Positions 17,555-25,806 are shown, counted from the first letter of the stretch. The stretch: DNA of 64,000 nt from Dokdonia sp. PRO95 (GCF_000355805.1 NZ_CM001837.1:656409-720408), one strand, 5' to 3'. Program-made: numbers and translations. The notes: a model not told the origin generated them from the letters alone.

Positions 17555-18043
17555 TTATGATGGATCTACCAAGAATAATGGTTGATCAAACTCTACAGGA
17601 GAAGAATCGTCTACAAGAATCTTTACGATTGTTCCAGATACTTCACTTTCGATCTCGTTAAAAAGCTTCATCGCTTCAATAACACAAAGAACATCTCCTT
17701 CTGAGATTTGTTTTCCTACCTCAACAAACATAGGCTTGTCTGGTGCAGGCTTTCTATAGAAAGTTCCAATTATAGGAGACTTTATAGTGATATATTTTGA
17801 GTTTTCGTCTTCAGCTGGAGCTGCTGGTGCAACTGGTGCTGCGGCAGCAGGAGCAGGTGCTGCAGGAGCTGGCGCCTGTGGTGCCATCTGCATTGCAGGC
17901 ATTTGCTGTACAAAAGTAGTAGGTGCCTTATCATCTTCGCCAGTCTTGATAGTGATTTTTACGTCATCCATCTCAAGTTTTACTTCGCTCGCGCCAGACT
18001 TTGCAACAAATCTGATCAGGTTTTGAATTTCTTTTAAATCCAT
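17555..18043 (-). CDS. accB: Biotin carboxyl carrier protein of acetyl-CoA carboxylase
   Basis: A 162-residue product. The N-terminal part (MDLKEIQNLIRFVAKSGASEV) is the AccB assembly region. An Ala/Pro-rich flexible linker follows (about 48-78), then the biotinyl domain with EAMKLFNEIES, where Lys about 126 receives biotin. The protein carries carboxybiotin between AccC and the carboxyltransferase. It lies 27 bases after fabH and upstream of accC, matching the common Bacteroidetes order. Confidence 0.96.
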   Translation of the reverse strand: MDLKEIQNLIRFVAKSGASEVKLEMDDVKITIKTGEDDKAPTTFVQQMPAMQMAPQAPAPAAPAPAAAAPVAPAAPAEDENSKYITIKSPIIGTFYRKPAPDKPMFVEVGKQISEGDVLCVIEAMKLFNEIESEVSGTIVKILVDDSSPVEFDQPLFLVDPS

Positions 18044-18070
18044 AAGTGTTTGAATTTAGCTTGTTTAGTT

Positions 18071-19069
18071 TTAGTTGGAGTCATATGCCCACTTGAAGTA
18101 AATAGAACCCCAAGTGAATCCGCCGCCAAAGGCAGCAAATACAATATTATCTCCTTTTTTTAGTTGGTTTTCGTAATCACTCATCAGCAAAGGTAAGGTA
18201 GCTGATGTGGTATTTCCATACCTATGTATGTTTATAAGTACTTTGTCATCATCAAGACCCATTCGCCTTGAGGTAGCGTCTATGATACGCTTATTTGCTT
18301 GATGCGCGATAAGATAATCTACGTCATCTCCAGTAAGGTTATTACGTTTCATTATTTTATCACTTACATCTGCCATATTAGACACTGCAAATTTAAAAAC
18401 AGTCTTTCCATCTTGAAAAACTGTGTGTTGCTTATTATCGACCGTTTCTTGTGAGGTAGGTAGTATACTTCCTCCAGCCTCAATCTTTAAGAACTCTCTA
18501 CCTATTCCATCAGATCGCAATAACTCATCTTGTAATCCTAACCCTTCTTCATTGGGCTCAAACAAGACAGCCCCAGCACCATCACCAAAGATGATACAGG
18601 TAGTTCTATCTGTATAGTCTATAATAGAGGACATTTTATCTGCCCCGATAAGAAGTACTTTTTTGTAACGACCAGACTCAATATAACTCGCTGCTGTAGA
18701 CATCCCATAAAGGAAACTAGAGCAAGCCGCCGAAAGGTCAAATGCAAAGGCATTTACGGCTCCTATTTGAGTTGCAGTATACACTGCTGTGGATGCAACA
18801 GGCATATCTGGTGTTGCAGTAGCAACTATGACCATATCAATTTCTGAAGGATCAAGTTGTCTTTTTGCAAGAAGATCTTGGGCTGCCTTCACGGCTAGAA
18901 ACGATGTTCCCTTTCCCTTTTCCTTGAGGATTCTACGTTCTTTAATACCAGTGCGAGAGGTGATCCACTCATCATTAGTGTCTACCATACCTGCCAGTAT
19001 TTCATTGGTCAAGACATAGTCTGGAACGTAAGCGCCTACAGCTGTAATTGCCGCTGAGATTTTACTCAT
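18071..19069 (-). CDS. fabH: 3-oxoacyl-ACP synthase III
   Basis: This 332-residue condensing enzyme starts fatty-acid synthesis by joining acetyl-CoA (or a branched acyl-CoA) to malonyl-ACP. The Cys-His-Asn triad is visible: Cys in DLSAACSSFLYG, His in LIAHQANKRI and Asn in HRYGNTTSA. The N terminus (ITAVGAYVPDYVLTNE) and the NDEWITSRTGI block are standard. It heads the fabH-accB-accC group; upstream is the rpmF terminator and a 12-bp inverted repeat that could be an operator. Branched primer use, common in flavobacteria, cannot be read from sequence. Confidence 0.96.
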   Translation of the reverse strand: MSKISAAITAVGAYVPDYVLTNEILAGMVDTNDEWITSRTGIKERRILKEKGKGTSFLAVKAAQDLLAKRQLDPSEIDMVIVATATPDMPVASTAVYTATQIGAVNAFAFDLSAACSSFLYGMSTAASYIESGRYKKVLLIGADKMSSIIDYTDRTTCIIFGDGAGAVLFEPNEEGLGLQDELLRSDGIGREFLKIEAGGSILPTSQETVDNKQHTVFQDGKTVFKFAVSNMADVSDKIMKRNNLTGDDVDYLIAHQANKRIIDATSRRMGLDDDKVLINIHRYGNTTSATLPLLMSDYENQLKKGDNIVFAAFGGGFTWGSIYFKWAYDSN

Positions 19070-19135
19070 TTGTTTCAGTTAGATTTTTTTCGAATATTGA
19101 CGATTATAGTCAAAAACGAGGGGAAAAATACTAAA

Positions 19136-19178
19136 AATTGATCAAAACCAGCCTTTAATTAACTTTTTTTGATCAATT
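19136..19178 (-). promoter_or_regulatory. Candidate operator: 12-bp inverted repeat upstream of fabH
   Basis: AATTGATCAAAA at 19136 is repeated in perfect inverted form (TTTTGATCAATT) at 19167, with TTGATCAA cores 31 bases apart, about three helical turns. It sits between the rpmF terminator and the fabH start. Regulator identity is unknown. Confidence 0.45.
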
Positions 19179-19185
19179 GTGAGCA

Positions 19186-19212
19186 TAAAAAAAACTCTCA
19201 CGTTGTGAGAGT
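19186..19212 (-). terminator. Intrinsic terminator of the DUF177-rpmF transcript
   Basis: ACTCTCAC pairs with GTGAGAGT around a three-base loop, followed on the minus strand by eight T. Confidence 0.88.
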
Positions 19213-19233
19213 TCTATTTTATAAAAGCAAAGC

Positions 19234-19431
19234 TTACGCTTCTACTTCTTCCGTCTTATCAATAACTACTTGACCTCTATAGTACAACTTCCCTTCAAAC
19301 CAGTGTGCTCTATGGTAAAGGTGTGCTTCTCCAGTTGTTGGATCTACAGCTATTTGTGGTATAGCAGCTTTGTAATGCGTTCTTCTTTTATCTCTTCTTG
19401 TTTTGGAGATTTTTCTCTTAGGATGTGCCAT
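19234..19431 (-). CDS. rpmF: 50S ribosomal protein L32
   Basis: A 65-residue protein starting [19 protein letters not shown], the invariant L32 N terminus. It has no Cys at all, so it is the zinc-independent (C-minus) form; the region around HLYHRAHW replaces the usual CxxC knuckle. It follows the DUF177 gene by nine bases, the widely conserved yceD-rpmF arrangement next to fatty-acid genes. Its own terminator follows. Confidence 0.96.
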   Translation of the reverse strand: MAHPKRKISKTRRDKRRTHYKAAIPQIAVDPTTGEAHLYHRAHWFEGKLYYRGQVVIDKTEEVEA

Positions 19432-19440
19432 TACGTACTC

Positions 19441-19980
19441 TTATTTATCTGTTAATAGTTTTTTTAAAGAATCCCATCTAGGATCTGTATCTTCTTTTTC
19501 TTCTTTTACTTTTTGATCTGGAATACTTAATTCTTCCAACTTATCTAATATATCTGACTGTAATGTTCCGTCTGCAATACCAGGGTGAACCCTTTTATTA
19601 GGTAAGGCAAGAATGATGAGCTCATAAATATATTGAGCCACATTTACCTCATATTCACCGTAAGGCAAGATTAAAATATCCTCAATATCATCATTAAACT
19701 CATGACCAAACTTTACTACGAGCGTATAATCATCTTCTACATGCTCATCATAAGGCTCATTTGTAACATCACAATTTACATTGATAGTTCCTGATATCTT
19801 AAAATCAAACTCCATTAAGGTAGTCTTCTTTGTTAAGAGAAGAGTAGCCTCAATGTTTGCATCATTAAAGTCATCATATTCAAAAAGATCAAAGAACGAT
19901 TTTGTAATCGTGTAATCAAATGTATGCTCTCCCTCTTTTAAACCTACGTATTGTATGGTGTATGGTTTCAATCCTTTCAT
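19441..19980 (-). CDS. DUF177/YceD family protein (rpmF partner)
   Basis: The ATG at 19980 gives a 179-residue protein beginning MKGLKPYTIQYVGLKEGEHTFDY, the usual flavobacterial form. DUF177 landmarks are INVNCDVTNEPYDE and the acidic, hydrophobic strand region YGEYEVNVAQYIYELIILALP. The frame extends to an ATG at 20013, but that codon lies inside the promoter -7 box (TATCTTTG); another ATG at 19992 would sit about five bases after the likely transcription start. The family (YceD) is linked to 23S rRNA and ribosome assembly in other bacteria. It is co-transcribed with rpmF. Confidence 0.85.
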   Translation of the reverse strand: MKGLKPYTIQYVGLKEGEHTFDYTITKSFFDLFEYDDFNDANIEATLLLTKKTTLMEFDFKISGTINVNCDVTNEPYDEHVEDDYTLVVKFGHEFNDDIEDILILPYGEYEVNVAQYIYELIILALPNKRVHPGIADGTLQSDILDKLEELSIPDQKVKEEKEDTDPRWDSLKKLLTDK

Positions 19981-20002
19981 CACATCAGCCATTTGGAGCG
20001 TG

Positions 20003-20031
20003 CAAAGATACATAATTTTTTATATCACAAA
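20003..20031 (-). promoter_or_regulatory. Bacteroidetes-type promoter of DUF177-rpmF
   Basis: On the minus strand TTTG (20031-20028) is 17 bases before TATCTTTG (20010-20003). This position decides against the longest possible start of the DUF177 gene. Confidence 0.7.
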
Positions 20032-20091
20032 GCACAAGCTCAATTTTATTTTAATTCTATACAAATACCCCAAAAAAAATCTTTCAGCACT

Positions 20092-21174
20092 TTACCTCTT
20101 TGCAGGCGGCCTACCTGACCGCTCTCTACCAGGACGTCTAGGAGACACTCTAAGAACATCCTTTGTAATCTCTTTATATTCCTTCCTTTTATTAAAAATT
20201 TTTACCGCCGAAAAAACAGCTTCTCTAAAAGAACCTTCATCTGCCGTAGATTTTCCAGCAATCTCGTAAGCAGTTCCATGATCTGGAGAAGTACGAATTT
20301 TATCTAACCCCGCAGTATAATTTACCCCTTTACCAAAAGACAAGGTCTTAAACGGGATTAATCCCTGATCGTGATAAGCAGCAAGAATAGCATCAAAATT
20401 TTTATAGTTACCTGACCCAAAGAAACTATCTGCTGCATACGGCCCATAGACTAACTGACCACTTGCTCGCATTTTTTCAAGTGTAGGTATCAACACTTTA
20501 TCATCATCATCCCCTATCACTCCATTATCACCCACATGAGGATTAATACCTAGCAGTGCAATTTTAGGCCTATCTACTCCAAAATCCTGCTTTAAAGCAC
20601 TATATAATGTATTTACTTTCTTTACAATCACCTCTGGCGTGATCTCACTAGCAACATCTTTTACAGCTACATGATCAGTAAGTAAGCCTACCTTGAGCGT
20701 ATCTGTAATCATAAGCATCATTGCATCTCCCTCTAACTCTTGAGCTAGATAATCTGTGTGACCTGGGAATGCAAAATCTTCTTTCTGAATATTAGCTTTA
20801 TTAATAGGAGCAGTAACAAGCACGTCTATATCTCCGTTTTTAAGTGCCTTAGTAGCTTCCATAAAAGATTTCAAAGCATAATCGCCTGCTGTATCGGTCG
20901 CCTCGCCCCACTTAATCTCTACAGGCTCCTTCCATAAATGAAAGACATTTATTTTATTATCTAACGCTTTCGCGAAAGCGTCTATTCCATGAAACTCCCC
21001 CTGCAACTTCAAAGACTTCTTGATATAAGAAAGCGTCTTTGCCGAAGCAAAAATGATAGGAGTACAAAAATCAAACATCATCACCTCTGAAAATGTCTTT
21101 ATCACAACCTCTGCCCCTATTCCATTTAAATCTCCAATAGAAATCCCTACACGTACTTTTTGATCTTTATTCAT
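20092..21174 (-). CDS. pdxA: 4-hydroxythreonine-4-phosphate dehydrogenase
   Basis: This 360-residue enzyme oxidises 4-phosphohydroxy-threonine with NAD in vitamin B6 synthesis. Metal-binding His are visible in FPGHTDYLA, LLTDHVAVKD and AAYHDQGLIPFK; the N terminus VGISIGDLNGIG and LLGINPHVGDNG are family marks. A palindromic element copy (20964-20981) lies in frame and supplies AFAKA in GIDAFAKALDNK, in a variable surface region. The C terminus has a basic Pro/Arg/Gly-rich tail (SPRRPGRERSGRPPAKR) beyond the normal fold. The gene diverges from ribE. Confidence 0.95.
   Translation of the reverse strand: MNKDQKVRVGISIGDLNGIGAEVVIKTFSEVMMFDFCTPIIFASAKTLSYIKKSLKLQGEFHGIDAFAKALDNKINVFHLWKEPVEIKWGEATDTAGDYALKSFMEATKALKNGDIDVLVTAPINKANIQKEDFAFPGHTDYLAQELEGDAMMLMITDTLKVGLLTDHVAVKDVASEITPEVIVKKVNTLYSALKQDFGVDRPKIALLGINPHVGDNGVIGDDDDKVLIPTLEKMRASGQLVYGPYAADSFFGSGNYKNFDAILAAYHDQGLIPFKTLSFGKGVNYTAGLDKIRTSPDHGTAYEIAGKSTADEGSFREAVFSAVKIFNKRKEYKEITKDVLRVSPRRPGRERSGRPPAKR
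20964..20981. repeat. Palindromic element copy 7, inside pdxA
   Basis: 18-bp perfect palindrome ACGCTTTCGCGAAAGCGT; on the minus strand it encodes AFAKA in PdxA. Confidence 0.95.
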
Positions 21175-21207
21175 GTGATGCCTCTAGCGTTTTGTATTTT
21201 TACAACA

Positions 21208-21215
21208 CAAAAGTA
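21208..21215 (-). promoter_or_regulatory. -7 element of the pdxA promoter
   Basis: TACTTTTG on the minus strand, about 35 bases before the pdxA ATG. No convincing TTG is seen at the expected distance. Confidence 0.45.
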
Positions 21216-21233
21216 ACCAAATAAAATCCATTC

Positions 21234-21821
21234 ATGTTCACAGGTATTATCGAAGATCTTGCTACCATAGTTTCTATTGAAAAAGACCAAGAAAATATAC
21301 ACTACACTGTAAAAAGCGCCATCACTAGCCAACTTAAAATTGACCAAAGTGTAGCCCACAACGGTGTTTGCCTCACGGTAGTTGACATAAAGGATGACAC
21401 CTACAAAGTTACCGCCATACAAGAAACACTTGACAAAACTAATCTTAACAGCCTCACTACTAACGACACTGTTAATCTAGAGCGAGCTATGCAACTAGGC
21501 GCACGTCTTGACGGTCATATTGTACAGGGCCATGTAGACCAAGTGGGAACATGTACTAACATTGAAGAAGAAGATGGAAGCTGGAGGTTTACGTTTAAAT
21601 ATGACACCTCTCTTGGAAATGTCACTATAGAAAAGGGATCTATTACTGTAAACGGAACAAGCTTAACGGTGGTAGACTCTACAGAAGGAGGTTTTAGCGT
21701 AGCGATTATTCCATACACATACGAAAACACTGTCTTCAAGCACTTTATCGTAGGCTCGGAGGTAAACTTAGAATTTGATGTGATAGGAAAATACGTAAAA
21801 CGACTTACGCAGGGCTATTAG
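21234..21821 (+). CDS. ribE: Riboflavin synthase, alpha subunit
   Basis: A 195-residue protein with two lumazine-binding barrels, the normal layout. The first opens with MFTGIIEDLATIVSI and contains NGVCLTVVDI; the second opens with ARLDGHIVQGHVDQVG and contains NGTSLTVVDS. It dismutates two 6,7-dimethyl-8-ribityllumazine molecules to riboflavin. The gene diverges from pdxA across a 59-base gap, so two cofactor pathways share one promoter region. Its 3' end overlaps the convergent PID-CTERM gene by 17 bases. Confidence 0.95.
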   Translation: MFTGIIEDLATIVSIEKDQENIHYTVKSAITSQLKIDQSVAHNGVCLTVVDIKDDTYKVTAIQETLDKTNLNSLTTNDTVNLERAMQLGARLDGHIVQGHVDQVGTCTNIEEEDGSWRFTFKYDTSLGNVTIEKGSITVNGTSLTVVDSTEGGFSVAIIPYTYENTVFKHFIVGSEVNLEFDVIGKYVKRLTQGY

Positions 21822-22032
21822 ATCTCACCCTATTAATCTTGTAAGCATAAAAAGCACCTGCAAGAACACCTAAAATTACTAACACTATAATATGATCATC
21901 TATAGGCGCAACAAGACCTGGCAATGATGAAGTCCTTGTACTTGGAGGCGGAGGTCCATCTTGCGCATAGCTAGCCACCCCTACAAATAAGAGAAGCATA
22001 GTTAACATGAAAGTTCTGAGATTGGGGCTCAT
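21805..22032 (-). CDS. Small PID-CTERM-like exported membrane protein
   Basis: A 75-residue protein with an N-terminal signal (LTMLLLFVGVASYA, then QDGPPPP), a short Pro/Ser/Thr-rich segment and a C-terminal block PIDDHIIVLVILGVLAGAFYAYK followed by basic residues. This is the layout of the PID-CTERM sorting-like tail of Bacteroidetes: PID, a membrane helix with spaced Gly, then Lys/Arg. Start choice is uncertain: the ATG at 22032 lies only eight bases from the -7 box, and ATGs at 22008 and 21999 also open the signal. Function is unknown. Confidence 0.7.
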   Translation of the reverse strand: MSPNLRTFMLTMLLLFVGVASYAQDGPPPPSTRTSSLPGLVAPIDDHIIVLVILGVLAGAFYAYKINRVRSNSPA

Positions 22033-22039
22033 AATAATT

Positions 22040-22069
22040 CAAAAGTAATACTCTTTGGCTGTAAAGCAA
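22040..22069 (-). promoter_or_regulatory. Bacteroidetes-type promoter of the PID-CTERM gene
   Basis: TTG (22069-22067) is 19 bases before TACTTTTG (22047-22040) on the minus strand, a full consensus match. Confidence 0.7.
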
Positions 22070-22271
22070 CTTTATCAGCCACAAAAGTTTAGGTTGGGTA
22101 TATTTGTGTATTTCGACACCAATAATACGCATTTTAACGGAATAACAAACAAATTACTTGTTATTTTAATTTAAAGTTAGAACACAATAAAATATCAACT
22201 CAGACAGATTATCTAGTTGATATTTTACTAAAACGATAAAGTTTATGGATATTGTATTCTTAACAAAAAAG

Positions 22272-22345
22272 TGGTCCCACTTGGGCTCGAACCAAGGACC
22301 CTCTGATTATGAGTCAGATGCTCTAACCAACTGAGCTATGGGACC
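22272..22345 (-). tRNA. tRNA with CAU anticodon (elongator Met, or Ile2)
   Basis: A 74-nt cloverleaf read on the minus strand: acceptor GGTCCCA/TGGGACC, D arm AGCTCAGTTGGTTAGAGC, anticodon arm TCTGA-CTCATAA-TCAGA with anticodon CAT, and T arm with GGTTCGAGCC. CCA is not encoded. The loop does not match initiator tRNA in its anticodon-stem G-C pairs, so it is elongator Met or the lysidine-type Ile2; I cannot separate the two without comparing identity elements. Confidence 0.93.
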
Positions 22346-22421
22346 GTTGTTTTCTATGTTTCTCAGATGAGGTTGAAAACGGCTGCAAATTTAAAACAAA
22401 TCTTAACCTAACCAAAGGTTT

Positions 22422-22832
22422 TTATTGCAAATTATCTATTTCTTGACATAATTCTATCAAAACACCTCCTGCAGTCTTAGGATGCACAAAGGCAACCAGC
22501 TTATTATCAGCTCCTTTCTTAGGTTTTTCATTTAATAAAATAAAGCCTTCTTTTTTTAGTCGCTCCATTTCTTCTACGATATTATCCACTGCAAAAGCTA
22601 TGTGATGTATACCCTCCCCTTTCTTTTCTAAAAATTTAGCAATAGGTCCATCTTCTGTGGTTGCCTCTAATAATTCTATTTTATTAGGCCCAGATTGAAA
22701 GAAAGAAGTACGCACTCCTTCTGAGGCTACTTCTTCTATTTTATAATGAGCTACACCAAGCAACTTTTCGTATAAATCATTTCCCGCCTCGAGATCCTTA
22801 ACCGCAATCCCTATATGCTCTATTTTTTTCAT
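22422..22832 (-). CDS. mce: Methylmalonyl-CoA epimerase
   Basis: The ATG at 22832 gives 136 residues starting MKKIEHIGIAVKDLEAGN, the standard beginning; an upstream GTG (22853) would add seven residues. It is a VOC-fold metal enzyme with two beta-alpha-beta3 repeats. Metal ligands are His in IEHIGIAV, His in GIHHIAFAV and Glu in GVLIELCQE. The enzyme inverts (R/S)-methylmalonyl-CoA in the propionyl-CoA to succinyl-CoA route. No mutase genes are adjacent here. Confidence 0.93.
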   Translation of the reverse strand: MKKIEHIGIAVKDLEAGNDLYEKLLGVAHYKIEEVASEGVRTSFFQSGPNKIELLEATTEDGPIAKFLEKKGEGIHHIAFAVDNIVEEMERLKKEGFILLNEKPKKGADNKLVAFVHPKTAGGVLIELCQEIDNLQ

Positions 22833-22890
22833 AGCTTCTTCAATTTGTAACACACAACTATGTTGTTATAATAATGTGTTGCCCAGTTTA

Positions 22891-22907
22891 GCTTTCGCGA
22901 AAGCGTA
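22891..22907. repeat. Palindromic element copy 8
   Basis: GCTTTCGCGAAAGC core with the right arm GTA kept, between mce and rbfA. Confidence 0.88.
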
Positions 22908-22978
22908 ATTACTACATTTATTATTGGTAAAGTTCGATGATAACTTGTTTACACAAAAGTAATACAATTCAAAAAACG

Positions 22979-22986
22979 TATTTTTG
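22979..22986 (+). promoter_or_regulatory. -7 element of the rbfA promoter
   Basis: TATTTTTG ends seven bases before the rbfA ATG, so the transcript would have a very short leader. No clear TTG is present at 17-23 bases upstream. Confidence 0.4.
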
Positions 22987-22992
22987 CAGTCT

Positions 22993-23385
22993 ATGGAATC
23001 AAACAGACAGAAAAAAGTAGCAGGAGTTCTTCAGAAGGATCTTGCAGAAGTTCTTCAGAACGCACTACGTGACAGTGGTAAGGGAGGCATCATTGTGTCC
23101 GTTACTAAAGTAAAAGTTCCTACAGATCTTTCTATTGCCAAAGTATATCTAAGCGTTTTCCCTAACGACAAAGCAGCCGATATACTTAAAGAGGTAAATC
23201 AAGTAAAACCTATTATAAGACACAATATCTCTCAACGCACACGCCACCAACTACGTCGCATGCCTGAGTTACAATTTTATATAGATGATACGCTAGAGTA
23301 TCTGGACGGTATCGAACGATCTCTTAAGCGCGAGGAAAACCCACTAGAAGACCGTAGCCTACTAGCCCGACGTAAAAAGATATAA
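22993..23385 (+). CDS. rbfA: 30S ribosome-binding factor A
   Basis: A 130-residue KH-like protein that binds the 30S subunit late in 16S rRNA maturation. MESNRQKKVAGVLQKDLAEVL, ITVTKVKV-type strand (IIVSVTKVKVPTDLSIAKVYLSVFP) and LRRMPELQFYIDDTLEY are family marks. The ATG at 22993 is used; the TTG three codons upstream is part of the -7 box. Its stop directly abuts the ATG of the next gene, a LolC/E-type permease, so the two are one transcript. Confidence 0.94.
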   Translation: MESNRQKKVAGVLQKDLAEVLQNALRDSGKGGIIVSVTKVKVPTDLSIAKVYLSVFPNDKAADILKEVNQVKPIIRHNISQRTRHQLRRMPELQFYIDDTLEYLDGIERSLKREENPLEDRSLLARRKKI

Positions 23386-24591
23386 ATGCAATTTCCCTAT
23401 TATATTGCAAAAAGATATCTCATTTCAAAAAGCGGCACCAATGCCGTAAATATCATCACATTAGTATCTGTAGTAAGCATTATACTGGGAACGCTTGTGT
23501 TGTTTATCGTACTATCTGCGTTTTCTGGACTTAAGGAGTTTAATTTATCTATAACTTCTATTATAGATCCAGATTTAAAAATTGCTCCAGCTTCAGGAAA
23601 GACCATCACCCTATCTCCAGATCAAGAACGGCAACTAAACTCCTTAAAAGGCGTAGCTTCTTATTCTAAAATTATTGAAGAACGTGCATATCTAGAATAT
23701 GATGGAAGGACTTCACTAGCTTTCTTAAAAGGGGTAGATGAGCGCTACCTAGATGTCACTCAAATGGACAGCACCATTTTTGTAGGCTACTGGCCTAGTC
23801 CAGGAGAACCTGAAGTTTCTATGGGACTTCTCGTGCGCAAGCGATTATCAATAAATGTAGGCGATTATGGGAGTCTTGTAACTATCATGACTCCAAAACC
23901 AGGCACAGGGCAAATTTCAGACCCAACGCAGGCCTTTAATTCTTCTAAAGCGATGGTGAGCGGTGTCTTTCAAGCAGGAGATGCGCTTGACAACGATCAC
24001 GTTTTTGGTAATATTGATTTTGTAGGCTCTCTTCTTAATTATCCAGTAAATCAAATAAGCACCATCGAGTTTAAACTAGATCCAAATGCAGATGAAGATA
24101 ATCTGCGAGATGAGTTAAGTGCTATTTTTAATGATAATATCATTATTAAGAATAGAATAGAGCTTAACGATGCTCTTTATAAAATGCTTAATACAGAGAA
24201 TCTGGCTTTATACTTTATATGTACGCTCGTACTTATTATCGCTCTATTTAGCTTCGTAGGAAGTCTAATTATGATTATTGTAGATAAACGTAAGCACATC
24301 AAGACACTCAGTGACTTAGGAGCGACATTACCCACTATTAGAAAGATAATATTTACTCAAGGAGCACTTATGATTGTGATAGGAGGCGCTATTGGTATTT
24401 TACTAGGTGCAATCCTTATAGTCCTGCAGCAACAATTTGGCTTTATACCTATCACTGCAGAGCTTCCTTATCCTGTAAAATTTGAGGTAGTTAATATTGT
24501 ACTTGTATACGCCACAATATTAGTACTAGGTTTTCTAGCAGCAAGACTTGCCGCTACTAGAATAAATAGAAAACTTATAGAGGATTCTTAA
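23386..24591 (+). CDS. ABC transporter permease, LolC/LolE (FtsX) type
   Basis: A 401-residue inner-membrane protein with the MacB/FtsX plan: a first helix (about 20-45; NIITLVSVVSIILGTLVLFIVLSAFSGL), a large periplasmic domain (about 50-270), then three helices (about 272-300, 322-350, 365-390). The N terminus YYIAKRYLISK is typical of the lipoprotein-releasing permeases. It would work with a LolD-type ATPase not in this window to extract lipoproteins for the outer membrane. The gene starts at the base after the rbfA stop. Its stop codon overlaps the convergent dus stop by two bases. Confidence 0.85.
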   Translation: MQFPYYIAKRYLISKSGTNAVNIITLVSVVSIILGTLVLFIVLSAFSGLKEFNLSITSIIDPDLKIAPASGKTITLSPDQERQLNSLKGVASYSKIIEERAYLEYDGRTSLAFLKGVDERYLDVTQMDSTIFVGYWPSPGEPEVSMGLLVRKRLSINVGDYGSLVTIMTPKPGTGQISDPTQAFNSSKAMVSGVFQAGDALDNDHVFGNIDFVGSLLNYPVNQISTIEFKLDPNADEDNLRDELSAIFNDNIIIKNRIELNDALYKMLNTENLALYFICTLVLIIALFSFVGSLIMIIVDKRKHIKTLSDLGATLPTIRKIIFTQGALMIVIGGAIGILLGAILIVLQQQFGFIPITAELPYPVKFEVVNIVLVYATILVLGFLAARLAATRINRKLIEDS

Positions 24592-25580
24592 ACGAATTGG
24601 TAATCACCAAATTCTTTTTCTATAAGATCAAGTGCTGCAAAAACATCTTCGCTTTGATCTGATGTCACAAGCTTCATACGATATTCCTTAAAGTGAGGAA
24701 TCCCTCTAAAGTAATTTGTATAGTGTCTTCGGGTTTCAAAAACACCAAGTACTTCACCTTTCCAATCTATGGACATTTGCAAGTGACGCCTAGCAGCTTC
24801 TATACGTTCTTTCATAGTAGGAGGCGCCTTGTGCGTTCCCGTCTCCATAAAATGCTTTACTTCATTAAAAAACCAAGGATACCCTATACTTGCACGACCT
24901 ATCATAGCACCATCCAGTCCATATTTATCACGCATCTCAACAGCGCGTTCTGGCGTATTTACATCACCATTACCAAACACTGGAATATGCATACGAGGAT
25001 TATTCTTCACCTCTGCAATAGGAACCCAGTCTGCATCACCTTTATACATTTGAGCCCTTGTACGCCCGTGAATAGATATGGCAGCACAACCTACATCCTG
25101 TAATCTCTCTGCAACCTCCACTATTTTTATACTATCATGATCCCACCCTAGACGAGTTTTTACCGTTACTGGCAGTTTGGTATGATTTACCATCGCCTTG
25201 GTCAAACTCACCATTAAATCAATATCCTTTAAAATTCCCGCTCCTGCTCCTTTTGAAACCACCTTTTTTACGGGACACCCAAAGTTGATATCTATAATAT
25301 CTGGGCCACTCGCCTCTACAATCTCTATACTGCGCAACATAGACTCTTCGACAGCACCAAATATTTGAATCCCGACAGGGCGTTCTTTTTCATAAATATC
25401 AAGCTTCATGACACTCTTTGCAGCATCTCTTATCAAGCCCTCACTAGAGATAAACTCCGTATACACCACATCTGCTCCCTGCTCTTTACATAACGCTCTG
25501 AAAGGGGGATCACTCACATCTTCCATAGGTGCAAGTAAAAGCGGAAAATCCCCTACATCTATATCTCCTATTTTTGCCAT
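24588..25580 (-). CDS. dusB: tRNA-dihydrouridine synthase (DusB type)
   Basis: A 330-residue FMN TIM-barrel enzyme that reduces uridine in the tRNA D-loop with NADPH. Seen: LLLAPMEDVSDPPFRALC near the N terminus, VYTEFISSEGL, the catalytic Cys in DINFGCPVKKVVSKGAG, the phosphate site HGRTRAQMYKGDADW and NGDVNTPE. Motif layout is closest to DusB. The length is typical. It converges on the permease gene. Confidence 0.92.
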   Translation of the reverse strand: MAKIGDIDVGDFPLLLAPMEDVSDPPFRALCKEQGADVVYTEFISSEGLIRDAAKSVMKLDIYEKERPVGIQIFGAVEESMLRSIEIVEASGPDIIDINFGCPVKKVVSKGAGAGILKDIDLMVSLTKAMVNHTKLPVTVKTRLGWDHDSIKIVEVAERLQDVGCAAISIHGRTRAQMYKGDADWVPIAEVKNNPRMHIPVFGNGDVNTPERAVEMRDKYGLDGAMIGRASIGYPWFFNEVKHFMETGTHKAPPTMKERIEAARRHLQMSIDWKGEVLGVFETRRHYTNYFRGIPHFKEYRMKLVTSDQSEDVFAALDLIEKEFGDYQFV

Positions 25581-25648
25581 TATTCGGTATTAAAAAGCGC
25601 GGTAATAAATCTCACCACTATATTATTATAAAGGTCTATGTTTTAAAT

Positions 25649-25668
25649 ACGCTTTCGCAAAAGCGTAA
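25649..25668. repeat. Palindromic element copy 9 (one mismatch)
   Basis: TACGCTTTCGCAAAAGCGTA, a 20-bp copy with one G-to-A change in the centre, upstream of dusB. Confidence 0.88.
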
Positions 25669-25753
25669 CAACCGCAAAGGTACTTTCTTTTTCTAAGCGA
25701 ATAAAATGAAGAACTCAAGAAGCACTGGAAAACCGGATTTAATACCAAATAAT

Positions 25754-25778
25754 AAAACCACTTCGCTGAAGTGGTTTT
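25754..25778. terminator. Intrinsic terminator
   Basis: AAAACCACTTC pairs perfectly with GAAGTGGTTTT around a GCT loop. It ends the minus-strand barrel gene at 25807-28218; the symmetric A/T flanks could allow use in both directions. Confidence 0.85.
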
Positions 25779-25806
25779 GTTATAATATATGCGATGGATA
25801 CTTATC

